Origin: an uncultured Formosa sp.
GTDB taxonomy: Bacteria > Bacteroidota > Bacteroidia > Flavobacteriales > Flavobacteriaceae
DNA length: 62,996 nt
Direction: 5' to 3'
Assembly: GCA_913052445.1 (NCBI GenBank)
Contig: CAJXDP010000004.1
Location: forward strand, 1-62,996
A program made the translations under genes and the position numbers. The notes beneath the pieces were generated by a model. The model had not been told where the DNA came from and ran no database searches. It was given only the letters and a program-made list of their open reading frames with translations. Shown piece by piece: positions 43,660-53,055 of the stretch; position 1 is the first letter of the stretch; each line of letters begins with the position of its first letter.

Positions 43660-44505
43660 ATGGAACAGCTTATTCATTATTTCGAAACAATTCCTTCTTT
43701 GCACCGCAGCGGTATTCTAGTAGGGGGGTTAACGTTTTTTTGGATATTGGAGGGTTCTTTGCCTTTGTTTAATTTTAGTTATAACAAATGGAAACACGCG
43801 TTTCCAAACTTGTTTTTTACGTTCACAACCATTATAATTAATTTTACATTAGCATTTTTATTACTCAGTGCAGCCGACTGGGTCGTGGTTAATGAGTTTG
43901 GAATTCTAAACTGGCTTCCTCATATGCCACTTTGGTTGTATATTTTTTTAGGAGTACTCCTCATGGATTTTGTAGGTGCTTATTTACCTCATTTTACAGA
44001 ACATAAAGTGCCACCACTTTGGATGGTTCACCTGGTTCATCACTCCGATCACAAGGTGGACACCACAACCGCTAATCGTCACCATCCTTTGGAAAGTGTT
44101 ATTCGTTATGTATTTACTCTTGCTGGGGTTTTTATCATTGGCGCCCCTATAGGTATTGTGATGTTATACCAGTCAATGTCTCTAGTAGCAACCCAGTTTA
44201 GTCATGCAAACATCAAACTTCCTAAGAAATTAGATTATGCATTAAGTTTTGTATTGATATCTCCAGACATGCATAAGATTCATCACCATTATCAGTTGCC
44301 CTATACGGATGCTAACTACGGGAATATTTTTTCTATCTGGGATCGTTTGTTGGGAACGTATGTATACATGGAGCGAGAGCATATTGTTTATGGCGTTGAC
44401 ACTTTTCCAAATGAGGAAGAAAATACTAGTTTAAAGCAGTTATTAAAACAGCCCTTTCAGGGATATAGAAAGCCTACAACGGGTACAGTAGGTAAGGCGC
44501 TCTAA
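43660..44505 (+). CDS. Sterol desaturase / fatty acid hydroxylase family membrane protein
   Basis: The protein has 281 residues with about five membrane helices. The di-iron histidine boxes are HFTEH, HLVHHSDH followed by NRHHPLE, and HKIHHHYQLPYTDANYG, typical of the hydroxylase superfamily acting on lipids. The SIWDRLLGTY ending is also characteristic. Bacterial targets include fatty acids, carotenoids and sphingolipid-like lipids; the substrate is not clear. Its 3' end overlaps the opposing NamZ-like gene by 32 bases. Confidence 0.87.
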   Translation: MEQLIHYFETIPSLHRSGILVGGLTFFWILEGSLPLFNFSYNKWKHAFPNLFFTFTTIIINFTLAFLLLSAADWVVVNEFGILNWLPHMPLWLYIFLGVLLMDFVGAYLPHFTEHKVPPLWMVHLVHHSDHKVDTTTANRHHPLESVIRYVFTLAGVFIIGAPIGIVMLYQSMSLVATQFSHANIKLPKKLDYALSFVLISPDMHKIHHHYQLPYTDANYGNIFSIWDRLLGTYVYMEREHIVYGVDTFPNEEENTSLKQLLKQPFQGYRKPTTGTVGKAL

Positions 44506-45682
44506 GTCGTTTGTAATTTTCTACGTCTTCTTTCCAACTCGCCCTGATTTGTTGAGCAGTCCAGCCATTTTCAATCTTTTCCTGTAGTAGTTCTTGCCCC
44601 GCTAGGTTGGTGAAAAAGGGATTAAAAAACACTGTTTTATCAGAGGTGTTTTGGTAAGCATCTATAAGCCATTTGAGTTCGATATAATCTAAACGTGGTT
44701 GATTTTGAAGGTTTAATCCTTTGCAAGTGTCTCCTTCATGAACTGGATATTTGGCCCCAATATTTGCTTCTGGTGTAAATTCATAATTATATAAGTCGCC
44801 TTTCAAATAAGGACTTCCAATAACTTGAAATTGGTTTTCTGTCCCGCGTCCCATACTCATATTGGTGCCTTCAAAAAAGCACAAACTTGGGTATAAGTTG
44901 ATGGCTTTTGAGTTTGGAAGGTTGGGGGATGGGTTGATAGGTAGTTTGTAAGGCGTTGAGTGGGTGTAGTTTTGTAAAGAAATTACTTTTAAGTCGCACT
45001 TCAAACCCTCTTTTAGCCAGTCTTCTCCATTAATCATTTGAGCATATTCTCCTACCGTCATCCCATGCACTACAGGGACAGGATGTATTCCTACAAAACT
45101 AGTGTATTTAAGATCCAAAGTAGGGCCATCTACATAATGACCGTTTGGATTTGGGCGGTCTAAAACCAAAACAGTGATGCCTAAATTAGCGCATGTTTCC
45201 ATCATGTAATGAAGTGTGGATAAAAACGTATAAAAACGAGCACCTACGTCTTGAACATCAAAAACAACTACATCTAAGTCGGATAAAATAGCTGAATTAG
45301 GAATTTTATTTACTCCGTATAAAGAGACAATTGGAATGCCACTTACAGCATCGATACCATCTTTCACATATTCTCCAGCATCGGCTGTCCCTCTAAACCC
45401 GTGTTCGGGAGCAAAAACTTTTTTAACGTTTATGTTCAAGCTGAGTAATGAATCTACTAGATGTGTATATCCTTCGGATTTAAAGATAACTGAGGTTTGA
45501 TTGGCTATAATCCCGATGTTTTTGTTTTTTAAAATTGGTAAGTAGCTTTCTGTTTGCTGTGCACCCAAAATAATAGGGGCTCTGTTTTTGATGTCCAGGG
45601 TTTGTGAGTTAGAATTGTTTCTGCATGAAAGAAGTATCAGAACAAATAATAAAATAGTATTTTTGATAAAATTAAAACGCAT
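44474..45682 (-). CDS. NamZ-like exo-beta-N-acetylmuramidase (DUF1343) lipoprotein
   Basis: The protein has 402 residues with a lipobox LLSC (Cys20). Family landmarks are GIIANQTSV, FAPEHGFRGTADAGE, SLYGVNKIP, VFDVQDVGARFYTF, VLDRPNPNGHYVDGP and FFEGTNMSMGRGTENQF. DUF1343/NamZ proteins cleave terminal N-acetylmuramic acid from peptidoglycan fragments, so this is probably a cell-wall recycling enzyme in the periplasm. No MurNAc uptake or etherase gene is adjacent. Confidence 0.88.
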   Translation of the reverse strand: MRFNFIKNTILLFVLILLSCRNNSNSQTLDIKNRAPIILGAQQTESYLPILKNKNIGIIANQTSVIFKSEGYTHLVDSLLSLNINVKKVFAPEHGFRGTADAGEYVKDGIDAVSGIPIVSLYGVNKIPNSAILSDLDVVVFDVQDVGARFYTFLSTLHYMMETCANLGITVLVLDRPNPNGHYVDGPTLDLKYTSFVGIHPVPVVHGMTVGEYAQMINGEDWLKEGLKCDLKVISLQNYTHSTPYKLPINPSPNLPNSKAINLYPSLCFFEGTNMSMGRGTENQFQVIGSPYLKGDLYNYEFTPEANIGAKYPVHEGDTCKGLNLQNQPRLDYIELKWLIDAYQNTSDKTVFFNPFFTNLAGQELLQEKIENGWTAQQIRASWKEDVENYKRLRAPYLLYPL

Positions 45683-45691
45683 TTATAAATT

Positions 45692-46927
45692 TTGAATTAC
45701 GAGTATTTTTTAGCCAAACGAATCATAGGAAATAAGTCCTATAAAAGTAGTGTATCGGCGCCAATAATAAAAATTGGAATTGCTGCAATAGCAATCAGTA
45801 TTATTGTGATGCTTATTGCGATTGCTACAGGGATTGGTTTGGAACGAAAAATCCGTGATAAAGCGGTGGCTTTTAATGGCCATATAAGTATTTCTAATTT
45901 TGACAGTAATGAGTCAGAAGGGGCGCAATTTCCTATTTCTAAATCACAAGATTTTTATCCTGAATTTAATTCTATTTCAGGAATATCTCATATACAAGCC
46001 GTCGCCAATAAGTTTGGAATCATTAGAACCAGTACAGATTTTGAAGGCTTGTTTTTAAAAGGCGTTGGTTCTGACTATGACTGGCGCTACTTTAAAGATT
46101 TCTTGGTTGAGGGACGTCTACCCATCTATACCAATAAATACAGCAGTGAGGTTTTAATTTCATCTTATTTGGCGGACCGCTTGGGATTTATTGTAGGTGA
46201 TGGTTTTCAGATGTATTTCATGAAATCTGATGCAAGTAAAGCCCCAAGAATTATTAAATATGACGTTGTAGGTATCTTTAATTCTGGGTTTGAAGCATTA
46301 GATAAAACCTATATTTTAGGAGACATTAATCATATTCAACGATTAAATAAATGGTCCAAAGATCAAATTGGTCATTTTGAAGTGTTTATACATGATTACA
46401 ATGATTTAGACCGCCTAGGTAACGAAGTGTACGCTGAAACACCTTCTACTTTAAACACGATGACCGTCAAACAAAAGTATGCTACCATCTTTGAATGGAT
46501 CCCTATTTTCACGACTAACATTTACATTATTTTAGTAATCATGATTTTTGTAGGTGCGATTAATATGATTACTGCGCTATTAGTTTTGATATTGGAGCGT
46601 ACCCAAATGATAGGTATTTTGAAAGCATTGGGAAGTAGTAATAGGAGTATTCGAAATATTTTCTTATACAATGCCTCTTACCTTATTGCCTGCGGTTTGT
46701 TTTGGGGGAATCTAATCGGATTGACTATTTTATTACTTCAAAAACAGTTTCATTTTTTAACTTTAGACCCGTCTGTTTATTATGTTACTGTAGCCCCAGT
46801 TTATCTCGATTGGAGGTATGTGGTTTTACTTAATATAATGACTTTTGTGTTGTGTCTTCTAATGTTATTAATACCATCATTTATAATTAGTAAAATATCC
46901 CCTATTAAAGCAATTAGTTTCGATTAA
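45692..46927 (+). CDS. FtsX/LolE-family permease (lipoprotein-release-like)
   Basis: The protein has 411 residues with four membrane helices: one near residues 25-48, a large periplasmic domain (about 60-270), then three (about 275-300, 325-350, 380-405). The start is TTG at 45692, giving MNYEYFLAKRI, the usual LolC/LolE beginning. The EYF-AKR start and ERTQMIGILKALGSSNRSIR coupling segment fit the LolCE branch, which with LolD extracts lipoproteins from the inner membrane. No LolD gene is adjacent. The start codon lies nine bases from that of the opposing NamZ-like gene, so their promoters overlap neighbouring coding sequence. Confidence 0.83.
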   Translation: MNYEYFLAKRIIGNKSYKSSVSAPIIKIGIAAIAISIIVMLIAIATGIGLERKIRDKAVAFNGHISISNFDSNESEGAQFPISKSQDFYPEFNSISGISHIQAVANKFGIIRTSTDFEGLFLKGVGSDYDWRYFKDFLVEGRLPIYTNKYSSEVLISSYLADRLGFIVGDGFQMYFMKSDASKAPRIIKYDVVGIFNSGFEALDKTYILGDINHIQRLNKWSKDQIGHFEVFIHDYNDLDRLGNEVYAETPSTLNTMTVKQKYATIFEWIPIFTTNIYIILVIMIFVGAINMITALLVLILERTQMIGILKALGSSNRSIRNIFLYNASYLIACGLFWGNLIGLTILLLQKQFHFLTLDPSVYYVTVAPVYLDWRYVVLLNIMTFVLCLLMLLIPSFIISKISPIKAISFD

Positions 46928-46992
46928 AACATGTTAATTACTAATTTGTAAGCCCAAAAAATTTAATGTAATTTTACAACAAATTGACAGCT

Positions 46993-47973
46993 ATGAAATA
47001 CGCTGAAAACATTCTTGGTACTATAGGAAACACACCTTTAGTTAAAATGAATGTATTGACTAAGGAGCTACCGTGTTTGGTGTTAGCTAAATATGAGACT
47101 TTTAATCCAGGCAATTCGGTCAAAGATCGAATGGCCTTACAAATGATTGCTGATGCGGAAGCCGATGGGCGCCTCAAGCCAGGTGGAACCATTATTGAGG
47201 GCACTTCTGGCAATACAGGAATGGGGTTAGCTTTGGCTGGAATTATTAAAGGCTACAAGTGTATTTTTGTGTTAGCAGATAAGCAATCCAAAGAAAAAAT
47301 GGATATTTTACGAGCTGTAGGCGCTGAGGTGGTTGTCTGTCCGACATCTGTTGAACCAGAAGATCCACGTTCATATTATTCAGTTTCCAAACGATTGGCT
47401 GAGGAAACACCAAATTCATGGTATGTAAATCAATATGACAATCCGAGTAATTGCAAAGCTCATTTTCTAAGTACAGGTCCAGAAATTTGGGAACAAACAG
47501 ATGGGAAAATAACTCACTTTGTTGTTGGAGTTGGTACTGGTGGAACAATTTCAGGGGTAGGAAGTTATTTAAAAATGAAAAACCCGAAGGTTAAAATATG
47601 GGGTATTGATACCTATGGAAGTGTTTTTAAGAAATATCATGAAACAGGTATTTTTGATGAAAATGAAATTTACCCCTATGTTACTGAAGGAATTGGAGAA
47701 GATATTTTACCATTGAATGTTAATTTTGGATTGATTGACGGTTTTACTAAAGTAACAGATAAAGACGCTGCTGTTTACACACAGCGCTTGGCCAAAGAAG
47801 AAGGGATGTTTTTAGGAAACTCCGCAGGAGCTGCTATTAAAGGACTTCTTCAGCTTAAGTCACACTTTAAATCTGATGATGTTGTTGTTGTTTTATTTCA
47901 TGATCATGGTACCAGATACGTTGGTAAAATGTTTAATGATGATTGGATGCGAGAAAAGGGTTATATAGACTAA
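46993..47973 (+). CDS. Cysteine synthase (O-acetylserine sulfhydrylase, CysK/CysM family)
   Basis: A PLP fold-type II enzyme that makes cysteine from O-acetylserine and sulfide. I start at ATG 46993 (326 residues); a TTG nine bases earlier is possible but less natural. The PLP lysine is Lys44 in NPGNSVKDRM, the substrate loop is EGTSGNTGMG, and the phosphate-binding loop is GVGTGGTISGVG. CysK versus CysM (and cystathionine beta-synthase-like) cannot be split by eye, and there is no CBS domain. It lies alone after the LolE-like gene. Confidence 0.9.
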   Translation: MKYAENILGTIGNTPLVKMNVLTKELPCLVLAKYETFNPGNSVKDRMALQMIADAEADGRLKPGGTIIEGTSGNTGMGLALAGIIKGYKCIFVLADKQSKEKMDILRAVGAEVVVCPTSVEPEDPRSYYSVSKRLAEETPNSWYVNQYDNPSNCKAHFLSTGPEIWEQTDGKITHFVVGVGTGGTISGVGSYLKMKNPKVKIWGIDTYGSVFKKYHETGIFDENEIYPYVTEGIGEDILPLNVNFGLIDGFTKVTDKDAAVYTQRLAKEEGMFLGNSAGAAIKGLLQLKSHFKSDDVVVVLFHDHGTRYVGKMFNDDWMREKGYID

Positions 47974-48068
47974 TATATTTTTATTTTTTTGACTAGTTAT
48001 TTTAAAATGAAAGAACTTCATCAAACGTAGTGTAGTGCCTTTTTAATTCGAAATTCATAAATTGCAAT

Positions 48069-48296
48069 ATGAAATTTTTTTACAAGATTTTATTACTTCT
48101 ACAAAAATATGGATTCTATGTTTGTCAACGCATAGCCGACCGCTTTGGTATGCGCGCTAAAGTAGTCAGAACCTCCTTTATTTACTTAACATTTATAACT
48201 CTTGGTTTTGGCTTTGCTTTTTATTTATTTATTGCTTTCTGGATTCGCTTAAAAGACTTAATTTACAGCAAGAGAACCTCTGTTTTTGATATTTAA
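48069..48296 (+). CDS. PspC-domain small membrane protein
   Basis: The protein has 75 residues: an amphipathic N-terminal part (YGFYVCQRIADRFGMRAKVVR) and one strong helix (about 35-58). This is the short Bacteroidota form of the PspC stress-response domain. It lies three bases before the potassium channel gene, so the two are co-transcribed. It is a membrane-stress-related protein in the family sense only; no psp genes are nearby. Confidence 0.82.
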   Translation: MKFFYKILLLLQKYGFYVCQRIADRFGMRAKVVRTSFIYLTFITLGFGFAFYLFIAFWIRLKDLIYSKRTSVFDI

Positions 48297-48299
48297 TTT

Positions 48300-49328
48300 A
48301 TGGAAAACCCTTTTAAAAAACTCATTAGATCTAAAATAAACACGGCTATTAGTTTATTAATCATACTTTTATTTACTGGTGTAATTGGTTTTAAATTAAT
48401 GTCTGGATATTCTTGGATTGATGCAATCTATATGACAGTAATTACAGTAACTACTGTTGGTTTTGGTGAAGTTCAGCCATTAGATTCACAGGCAAAAATA
48501 TTCACAGTATTTCTAATATTAACAAGCGTGTTTATTGTAGGTTATGCGTTTAAAACTATTTCAGAATATATAATCTCAAAAAATGATATTTCAGAACTAA
48601 AACACAAAAAAATGCAAAAACAAATTGATTCACTCTCAAACCACATTATAATATGTGGATTTGGAAGAAATGGAAGACAAGCAGCAAAAAAGTTATTAAT
48701 GCATAAGCGTTCTTTTGTGGTTATTGATTCGAATAAAGAAATAATAGAAAAACATAAAAATGATGGAATTTTATTTGTGGTAGGCGATGCTAATGAAGAT
48801 GAGACGCTAGAGCTTGCTGGAATCTATCGATCAGATTGTTTAATATCAGCACTACCAAACGATTCTGATAATGTATTTGTAGTTCTTTCAGCACGTCAAA
48901 TGAATGCAAACCTTCGAATTATTAGTCGCGCATCCAATGAATCTTCATACAGCAAGCTTAAATTAGCTGGAGCTAATAATGTTATTTTACCTGATATTAT
49001 TGGTGGGGATCATATGGCATCTTTGGTGGTCGTTCCTGACCTTTTAGAATTTATTGACAACCTTTCTATTGTTGGTAATGAAAGTATAAATATTGAAGAA
49101 ATTGCAGTAGAGCAGCTTTACGATCCATCTTTAACAATAAAAACTATCAAAGATCTACAGTTACGGAAAACTACAGGATGTAGCGTAATCGGATACAAGA
49201 GTGAGTCTGGAGATTATACGATAAATCCTGAGTCAACTCAAATGCTTTCTCTTAATTCTAAAGTAATAATATTAGGCCGTCCAGAGCAAATTCAGACTCT
49301 TAATTCCACCTATAATATTAATATTTAA
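48300..49328 (+). CDS. Two-helix potassium channel with RCK domain
   Basis: The protein has 342 residues. Helix 1 (about 16-34), pore loop with the selectivity filter TVGFGE (52-57; canonical TVGYG/TVGFG) and helix 2 (about 65-88). A cytoplasmic RCK (TrkA-N) domain starts with ICGFGRNGRQ (nucleotide site at 120-125), and a TrkA-C-like part closes the chain. The architecture is that of MthK/Kch-type ligand-gated potassium channels working as tetramers. It is co-transcribed with the PspC gene. Confidence 0.9.
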   Translation: MENPFKKLIRSKINTAISLLIILLFTGVIGFKLMSGYSWIDAIYMTVITVTTVGFGEVQPLDSQAKIFTVFLILTSVFIVGYAFKTISEYIISKNDISELKHKKMQKQIDSLSNHIIICGFGRNGRQAAKKLLMHKRSFVVIDSNKEIIEKHKNDGILFVVGDANEDETLELAGIYRSDCLISALPNDSDNVFVVLSARQMNANLRIISRASNESSYSKLKLAGANNVILPDIIGGDHMASLVVVPDLLEFIDNLSIVGNESINIEEIAVEQLYDPSLTIKTIKDLQLRKTTGCSVIGYKSESGDYTINPESTQMLSLNSKVIILGRPEQIQTLNSTYNINI

Positions 49329-49429
49329 TAACCTAATCGTCATAAACTCAAAAATCATCATCGAATTTTAATAACTCATTTATTTTCCTCATATTGTTGA
49401 TTAATTAACCAAGATTTCAATTATACGTT

Positions 49430-51007
49430 ATGAAAACATTTGTTCAAACTGCTATTGCTTTAATTTTACCGTCTATTTCTTTTGCTCAAGACAAAGGTAT
49501 TGACCAATTAATCGACGAGAAATTTGGTAATGCTACGGGGTGGTTTGTAGATTTTATTTTTTATAAAATTCCTTTCTCTGAAAACGTCCAAATTTTCTGG
49601 GTGTTATTCCCATTAATACTAGGAGCTACCTATTTTACTTTTTATTTTAAATTTATAAACTTTAGAGGATTTATAACTTCCATAAATATTGTAAGAGGAA
49701 AATATGACCACTTAGATCAACACAAAAACTTACCAGGATCAGTTGATGAAACTCGAGAAGAAAATACTAATGAAAACAAAGCAATTAACGAGGCAGAAGG
49801 AGAAGTAACACATTTCCAAGCCCTGACAGCTGCTTTATCTGCCACAGTAGGTCTTGGAAATATTGCTGGGGTAGCAATTGCCGTATCCATTGGTGGTGCA
49901 GGTGCTACCTTTTGGATGATTGTTGCAGGTTTTTTAGGAATGGCATCTAAATTTGTGGAATGTACGTTAGGAGTAAAATATAGAGATATAGACGAAAATG
50001 GGACTGTTTATGGAGGACCAATGTATTACTTAACCAAAGGACTTAAGTCTAGAGGTCTTGAAAAATTTGGTAAGTTTTTAGCTGTTGTGTTTGCAATCTT
50101 TGTTATTGGAGGATCTTTTGGAGGTGGAAATATGTTTCAAGTAAATCAAGCCTTTCAACTAGTTGAAAACATTACAGGTGGAGAAGCTTCTTTTCTTCAC
50201 GGTAAAGGATGGTTATTTGGAATAGTAATGGCAGTTCTAGTTGGGATAGTGATTATTGGGGGTATTAAAAAAATCGCCAAAGTAACAGATAAAATTGTGC
50301 CATTCATGGTTGTGATTTATGTATCAGCTTCTCTATTTGTAATCATATCTAACTATACTATGATTGGTGATGCATTTGCTCAAATATTTAAAGGAGCTTT
50401 CAGTCCTGAAGGGGTTGCTGGTGGTGCTATTGGAGTTTTAGTTCAAGGATTTAAACGTGCTGCTTTCTCAAATGAAGCTGGAGTTGGATCTGCTTCTATT
50501 GCGCACTCAGCAGTTAAAACTAAATATGCTGCTTCAGAAGGTTTAGTTGCTTTGCTAGAGCCATTTATTGACACCGTAGTTGTTTGTACTATGACAGCTT
50601 TGGTCCTAATAATAACAGGAAATGTTGCTGTAGAAAATTCAAGTTTAAATGATGCTCAGGCTATTCTTTTAACTTCGGGAGCTTTTGAGTCAGTAATATC
50701 ATGGTTTCCATATGTACTAACAATAGCTGTTGTTTTATTTGCATTCAGTACTATGATTTCTTGGTCTTACTATGGTTTTCAAGGTTGGGCTTATTTATTT
50801 GGAAGATCTAAAAAAATGGAGTATTTGTACAAAATTATCTTTTGTTTATTTGTAATCGTTGGATCGGCAGCAAGTTTAGGTTCCGTTATTGGTTTCTCTG
50901 ATGCTATGATTTTTGCTATGATGGTGCCAAACATGGTCGGAATTATTATTCTAGCTCCTAAAGTTAAGAAAGAACTAATACGATTTATGGATGCGATAAA
51001 AAGATAA
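49430..51007 (+). CDS. Sodium:alanine symporter family (AGCS) protein
   Basis: The protein has 525 residues with about eleven membrane helices. It imports alanine, glycine or similar amino acids with sodium. Family motifs are TATVGLGNIAGVA-like (here SATVGLGNIAGVAIA), YGGPMYYL, RAAFSNEAGVGSASIAH and the C-terminal WSYYGFQGW. The N-terminus carries a signal-like segment (SISFAQD) and a membrane helix, with a long acidic loop (about 95-130) that is larger than in many relatives. It is followed by a gene-free stretch of about 400 bases. Confidence 0.9.
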   Translation: MKTFVQTAIALILPSISFAQDKGIDQLIDEKFGNATGWFVDFIFYKIPFSENVQIFWVLFPLILGATYFTFYFKFINFRGFITSINIVRGKYDHLDQHKNLPGSVDETREENTNENKAINEAEGEVTHFQALTAALSATVGLGNIAGVAIAVSIGGAGATFWMIVAGFLGMASKFVECTLGVKYRDIDENGTVYGGPMYYLTKGLKSRGLEKFGKFLAVVFAIFVIGGSFGGGNMFQVNQAFQLVENITGGEASFLHGKGWLFGIVMAVLVGIVIIGGIKKIAKVTDKIVPFMVVIYVSASLFVIISNYTMIGDAFAQIFKGAFSPEGVAGGAIGVLVQGFKRAAFSNEAGVGSASIAHSAVKTKYAASEGLVALLEPFIDTVVVCTMTALVLIITGNVAVENSSLNDAQAILLTSGAFESVISWFPYVLTIAVVLFAFSTMISWSYYGFQGWAYLFGRSKKMEYLYKIIFCLFVIVGSAASLGSVIGFSDAMIFAMMVPNMVGIIILAPKVKKELIRFMDAIKR

Positions 51008-51395
51008 ACATACAATTCTAAATTAAATTTCACTACTTTATCTCAAACTAATAGCGTTTCAAAATTATTTGACTAAATCATGTCATTTGGATAACAATAA
51101 TTGTATTAATATTCAATATTTAATTTCATGATTTTACTGATTTTTGGAACAATCAATATAAATTGAATTCTTATAATCCTTTATTAATTTGAAAATTAGT
51201 AAATAGAAGATTGTAATGTACCTAAGAATTAATTTAACTAGAGTTTCTTTTAATTAGATTTTATAACATAATACATAGATTATGAGTTAGTTAATGAGAT
51301 TTCTCATATGCGAATGTTAAAGTAAGGTTATAAGTTTATTAATGAATTAACAAAAGTTAAAGTGTTTCCATCTAAATAGTTATTGATTATTAAAT
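51008..51395. other. Gene-free AT-rich spacer before acyl-CoA dehydrogenase
   Basis: I read all six frames and found only frames under 25 codons, none recognisable. It holds a perfect 6-2-6 inverted repeat, ATGAGA-TT-TCTCAT (51294-51307), and no terminator or tRNA. The stretch is longer than most spacers here. It may hold regulatory DNA, a small RNA, or the last traces of a lost gene; I cannot choose. Confidence 0.4.
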
Positions 51396-51403
51396 TATAT
51401 TTG
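51396..51403 (+). promoter_or_regulatory. -7 box of the acyl-CoA dehydrogenase gene
   Basis: TATATTTG matches TAnnTTTG, 18 bases before the ATG. No -33 element at normal spacing. Confidence 0.45.
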
Positions 51404-51421
51404 GCACTTAATTAATATTAT

Positions 51422-52561
51422 ATGGATTTTAATTATTCGGAAGAACAAAAATTAATAGCTAACTCCGCAAAAGAATTTGCCGAACAATTCATTAGGCCTC
51501 ACGTCATGGAATGGGATGAGACTCAACATTTCCCTGCAGATGTGCTACACAAAGCTGGAGAAATGGGTTTTATGGGTATTTTTATTCCAGAAAAATATGG
51601 GGGTTCTGGACTTGGCTATCATGAATATATAGCAATTATTGAAGAGATATCCAAAGTTGACCCATCTATAGGTTTATCAATAGCTGCTCATAATTCACTA
51701 TGCACAGGCCACATTTTTTACTTTGGTAATGAAGAACAGAAGAAAAAATGGCTACCAAATTTAGCATCAGGAAAATGGATTGGGGCATGGGGCTTAACAG
51801 AGCACAATACTGGAAGTGATGCAGGCGGAATGAACACAACAGCTGTTAAAGACGGAAATCATTATATTTTGAATGGTTCAAAAAACTTCATTACTCATGG
51901 TCGTAGTGGAGATATTGCTATTGTTATAGCCAGAACCGGTGAGAAAGGAGATTCACATGGGGTGTCAGCTTTTGTAATTGAAAAAGGAACTCCAGGCTTT
52001 TCGTCTGGCAAAAAAGAAGATAAATTAGGAATGCGTGCTAGTGAAACTGCTGAACTAGTTTTTGATAATTGCCGCATTCATAAAGATAATTTACTAGGGC
52101 AATTGGGCGATGGTTTTATCCAATCTCTCAAAATCTTGGATGGGGGTAGAATTTCGATAGGAGCATTATCTTTAGGAATATCCAAAGGAGCTTATGAAGC
52201 TTCTTTAAAATATGCTAAAGAGCGTATTCAATTTGGCAAACCAATTTCTAGTTTTCAAGGCATATCATTCAAATTATCTGATATGGCTACGGAAATTGAA
52301 GCCTCAGAGTTACTGCTGCACAAGGCTGCTTTTATGAAAAATAAAGGTGCGAAAGTGACTACTTTGGGAGCAATGGCTAAATTGTATTCTAGCGAAGCAT
52401 GTGTAAAAATATCAAGCGATGCTGTTCAAATCCATGGTGGATACGGCTACACGAAAGAATTTCCAGTAGAAAAGTTTTACAGAGACTCCAAGCTATGCAC
52501 AATTGGAGAAGGAACTACTGAAATTCAAAAAGTTGTCATCTCAAGAAATATTTTAAAATAA
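51422..52561 (+). CDS. Acyl-CoA dehydrogenase
   Basis: An FAD enzyme that introduces the alpha-beta double bond in fatty-acyl or branched-chain acyl-CoA, handing electrons to ETF. The protein has 379 residues: N-terminal helices, beta domain with [14 protein letters not shown] and FITHGRSGD, and C-terminal helices with [32 protein letters not shown] and the catalytic-base region IGEGTTEIQ (Glu363). It is of the short/branched-chain group. Different from the glutaryl-CoA-type remnant near the left edge. Confidence 0.92.
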   Translation: MDFNYSEEQKLIANSAKEFAEQFIRPHVMEWDETQHFPADVLHKAGEMGFMGIFIPEKYGGSGLGYHEYIAIIEEISKVDPSIGLSIAAHNSLCTGHIFYFGNEEQKKKWLPNLASGKWIGAWGLTEHNTGSDAGGMNTTAVKDGNHYILNGSKNFITHGRSGDIAIVIARTGEKGDSHGVSAFVIEKGTPGFSSGKKEDKLGMRASETAELVFDNCRIHKDNLLGQLGDGFIQSLKILDGGRISIGALSLGISKGAYEASLKYAKERIQFGKPISSFQGISFKLSDMATEIEASELLLHKAAFMKNKGAKVTTLGAMAKLYSSEACVKISSDAVQIHGGYGYTKEFPVEKFYRDSKLCTIGEGTTEIQKVVISRNILK

Positions 52562-52564
52562 GTA

Positions 52565-52593
52565 TTGCAGAACAATAATTAAGTTTATATTTG
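52565..52593 (+). promoter_or_regulatory. Promoter of rpsU
   Basis: TTG at 52565-52567, an 18-base spacer and TATATTTG at 52586-52593: a textbook Bacteroidota promoter, placed just after the acyl-CoA dehydrogenase stop. The leader is about 30 bases and includes the strong Shine-Dalgarno sequence. Confidence 0.65.
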
Positions 52594-52612
52594 CACTCAA
52601 ATCTAAAAGAGG

Positions 52613-52618
52613 GGAGGT
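52613..52618 (+). promoter_or_regulatory. rpsU: Strong Shine-Dalgarno of rpsU
   Basis: GGGGAGGT lies ten bases before the ATG, with GGAGGT at 52613-52618 a perfect complement of the 16S anti-Shine-Dalgarno. Other highly expressed genes here (tuf, rplK, rplL, rpoB) have only A/T before their starts. In Flavobacterium johnsoniae bS21 helps hide the anti-Shine-Dalgarno, and the rpsU mRNA has such a site so that ribosomes lacking bS21 translate it. The sequence fits this autoregulation. Confidence 0.75.
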
Positions 52619-52627
52619 TAAGACACT

Positions 52628-52822
52628 ATGTTAATAATACCAATAAAAGAAGGAGAAAATATAGATAGAGCACTTAAGCGTTTCAAGAGAAAGTTTGATA
52701 AAACTGGTACTAAACGTTCTTTACAGACTCGAAAGCAATTTGAAAAGCCATCTGTTAAACGTAGAGCTCAAATCCAGAAAGCACAATACATTCAAGGACT
52801 AAGAGACGCAGAAAACTTATAA
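52628..52822 (+). CDS. rpsU: 30S ribosomal protein bS21
   Basis: The protein has 64 residues, normal for bS21. Basic throughout, with the family start IIPIKEGENIDRALKRFKRK and KPSVKRRAQIQKAQY near the C-terminus. In Bacteroidota it contributes to covering the 3' end of 16S rRNA. Own promoter and terminator; followed by a tyrosine recombinase and the tuf region, the usual flavobacterial order. Confidence 0.95.
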   Translation: MLIIPIKEGENIDRALKRFKRKFDKTGTKRSLQTRKQFEKPSVKRRAQIQKAQYIQGLRDAENL

Positions 52823-52841
52823 ATAAATATAATTTATAATC

Positions 52842-52870
52842 TAAAAAAGCACCCAAACAGGGTGCTTTTT
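52842..52870 (+). terminator. Terminator of rpsU
   Basis: AAAAAAGCACCC pairs perfectly with GGGTGCTTTTTT around a 5-base loop. The following 185 bases up to the recombinase start contain nothing else I can recognise. Confidence 0.9.
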
Positions 52871-53055
52871 TTATTTTTCAACCAGATTACAACTCTATAT
52901 TTATCGTTTCTATATGAGTTGATTTTACGAAGAGATTTCTCTTAATATATTCGTTGTTTTTCAACCCTTTTCAATAAATTCGAAGAACTTAAATTCTATA
53001 CTTAAGATGCTATAATTATAAATTATTTATATCTTAGTTATAAACATTTACTTAA

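Noticed and set aside
42409-44505. Convergent overlaps at 42409-42412 and 44474-44505 as possible frameshifts
   Set aside because: All four proteins have natural C-termini; the overlaps are simply compact gene packing.
46984-46992. TTG start of the cysteine synthase gene
   Set aside because: An ATG nine bases later gives the normal start of the family.
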